Shown here: piece by piece, positions 63,561 to 64,000 of the stretch
How the letters are laid out: each line of letters opens with the position of its first letter
Numbering within the stretch: the stretch's first letter is position 1
Source of the DNA: Sarcophilus harrisii
Lineage: Eukaryota; Chordata; Mammalia; Dasyuromorphia; Dasyuridae
Assembly: GCF_902635505.1 (NCBI RefSeq)
Contig: NC_045427.1
Location: forward strand, 54,958,539-55,022,538
Length of the DNA: 64,000 nt
Direction: 5' to 3'
Translations under genes and position numbers: made by a program
Notes under the pieces: model-generated
What the model was told of the DNA's origin: nothing
Database searches by the model: none
What the model saw: the letters and a program-made list of their open reading frames with translations, nothing else

Positions 63561-64000
63561 AGAAAAGTTCACTGCAAAATTTCTTGAAAGTGAGCAGACC
63601 ACTTGTGTTACTCTGTGAAAAGTCCTTGTTATTTAACATTTGCAGTGACCTCTGCTGGATGGTAGTTAAACCCAAGCCACCTAGTGTCAGCCTTTACTAG
63701 AAAGAAAAAAAGAGAAAAATGAGAGCCAAGTTAAGTAAAAGGACAATTATGTCATGACTGCCCAAATATTTATGTAGTTCAAAGATTATTATTGTGCTTT
63801 GTTTCTTCTCTCTCTACTTCTGATTGCCTATTGATTATTTCATCTTTCATTAGCCCTTCTGAATGGAAGTTGGAGGAAAGAATTAAAACTGAAGTCATTT
63901 GGTACTCAATTTGCAGAGCTGGTTCAAAAATTGGCTGAAGTGAGTTTTAGCTAGATCTTCTCTATGAAAATCAATGATCGATGCTGACCCTATACTATGT
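63561..64000. other. no recognised element
   Basis: Unassigned intronic sequence to the window edge. 63640-63690 ('cagtgacctctgctggatgg') is unusually GC-balanced. Confidence 0.35.

Larger units (their letters stand above)
58513..64000 (+). other. first intron (partial; continues past the window)
   Basis: No convincing acceptor-bounded exon follows the donor within the window. It comprises a GC-rich start with diverged tandem repeats, a repeat-free central part with a candidate enhancer, and a repeat-bearing right end. A 218-codon frame beginning at 58513 is GC-rich noise starting in the splice site itself. Confidence 0.5.

Overview
The window reads as nuclear DNA of a marsupial, possibly an Australian one. 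The evidence is its interspersed repeats: CORE-SINEs with a Bov-B/RTE-type 3' tail (MAR1), short SINEs of WSINE1 type, MIR/THER-type SINEs, many old L2 and L3/CR1 LINE fragments, L1 3' ends of marsupial type, an RTE-clade LINE with SINEs that share its 3' tail, and small hAT DNA transposons. All family names come from remembered consensus sequences, not from a search.

Positions 1 to about 57,400 contain no supportable protein-coding gene. This is a repeat-rich stretch with nested insertions, several with readable target-site duplications, and with microsatellites (GATA, GAAA/GGAA, TA, GA, CT). A tRNA-Ile-like retroposed sequence with a 25-A tail lies at 2526-2830. The only coding traces are decayed LINE reverse-transcriptase pieces (L1, L2, L3/CR1, RTE).

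The composition changes from about 57,400. A degenerate 20-bp minisatellite rich in AP-1-like heptamers (57447-57584) precedes a CpG island (core about 57,900-58,800, shoulder to about 60,050). The island holds three matches to the ZNF143/THAP11 (SBS) promoter motif, an inverted CCAAT box, and a probable first exon on the + strand ending in a consensus splice donor (CAG|GTGAGT at 58512/58513). The gene runs out of the window to the right and I could not identify it. Its first intron starts GC-rich, with a diverged 157-bp tandem repeat. It then has a repeat-free stretch (about 60,130-61,850) whose centre (60880-61480) is dense in homeodomain, Sox, POU and E-box words and looks like a developmental enhancer. 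The last 2 kb return to L3, L1 and MIR fragments plus a perfect 22-bp inverted repeat.

Likely functional layout: one gene with a CpG-island promoter, a candidate intronic enhancer, and a long repeat-filled upstream intergenic region. The items most worth checking are the minisatellite/SBS promoter complex, the intronic candidate enhancer, and the tRNA-derived retroposon.
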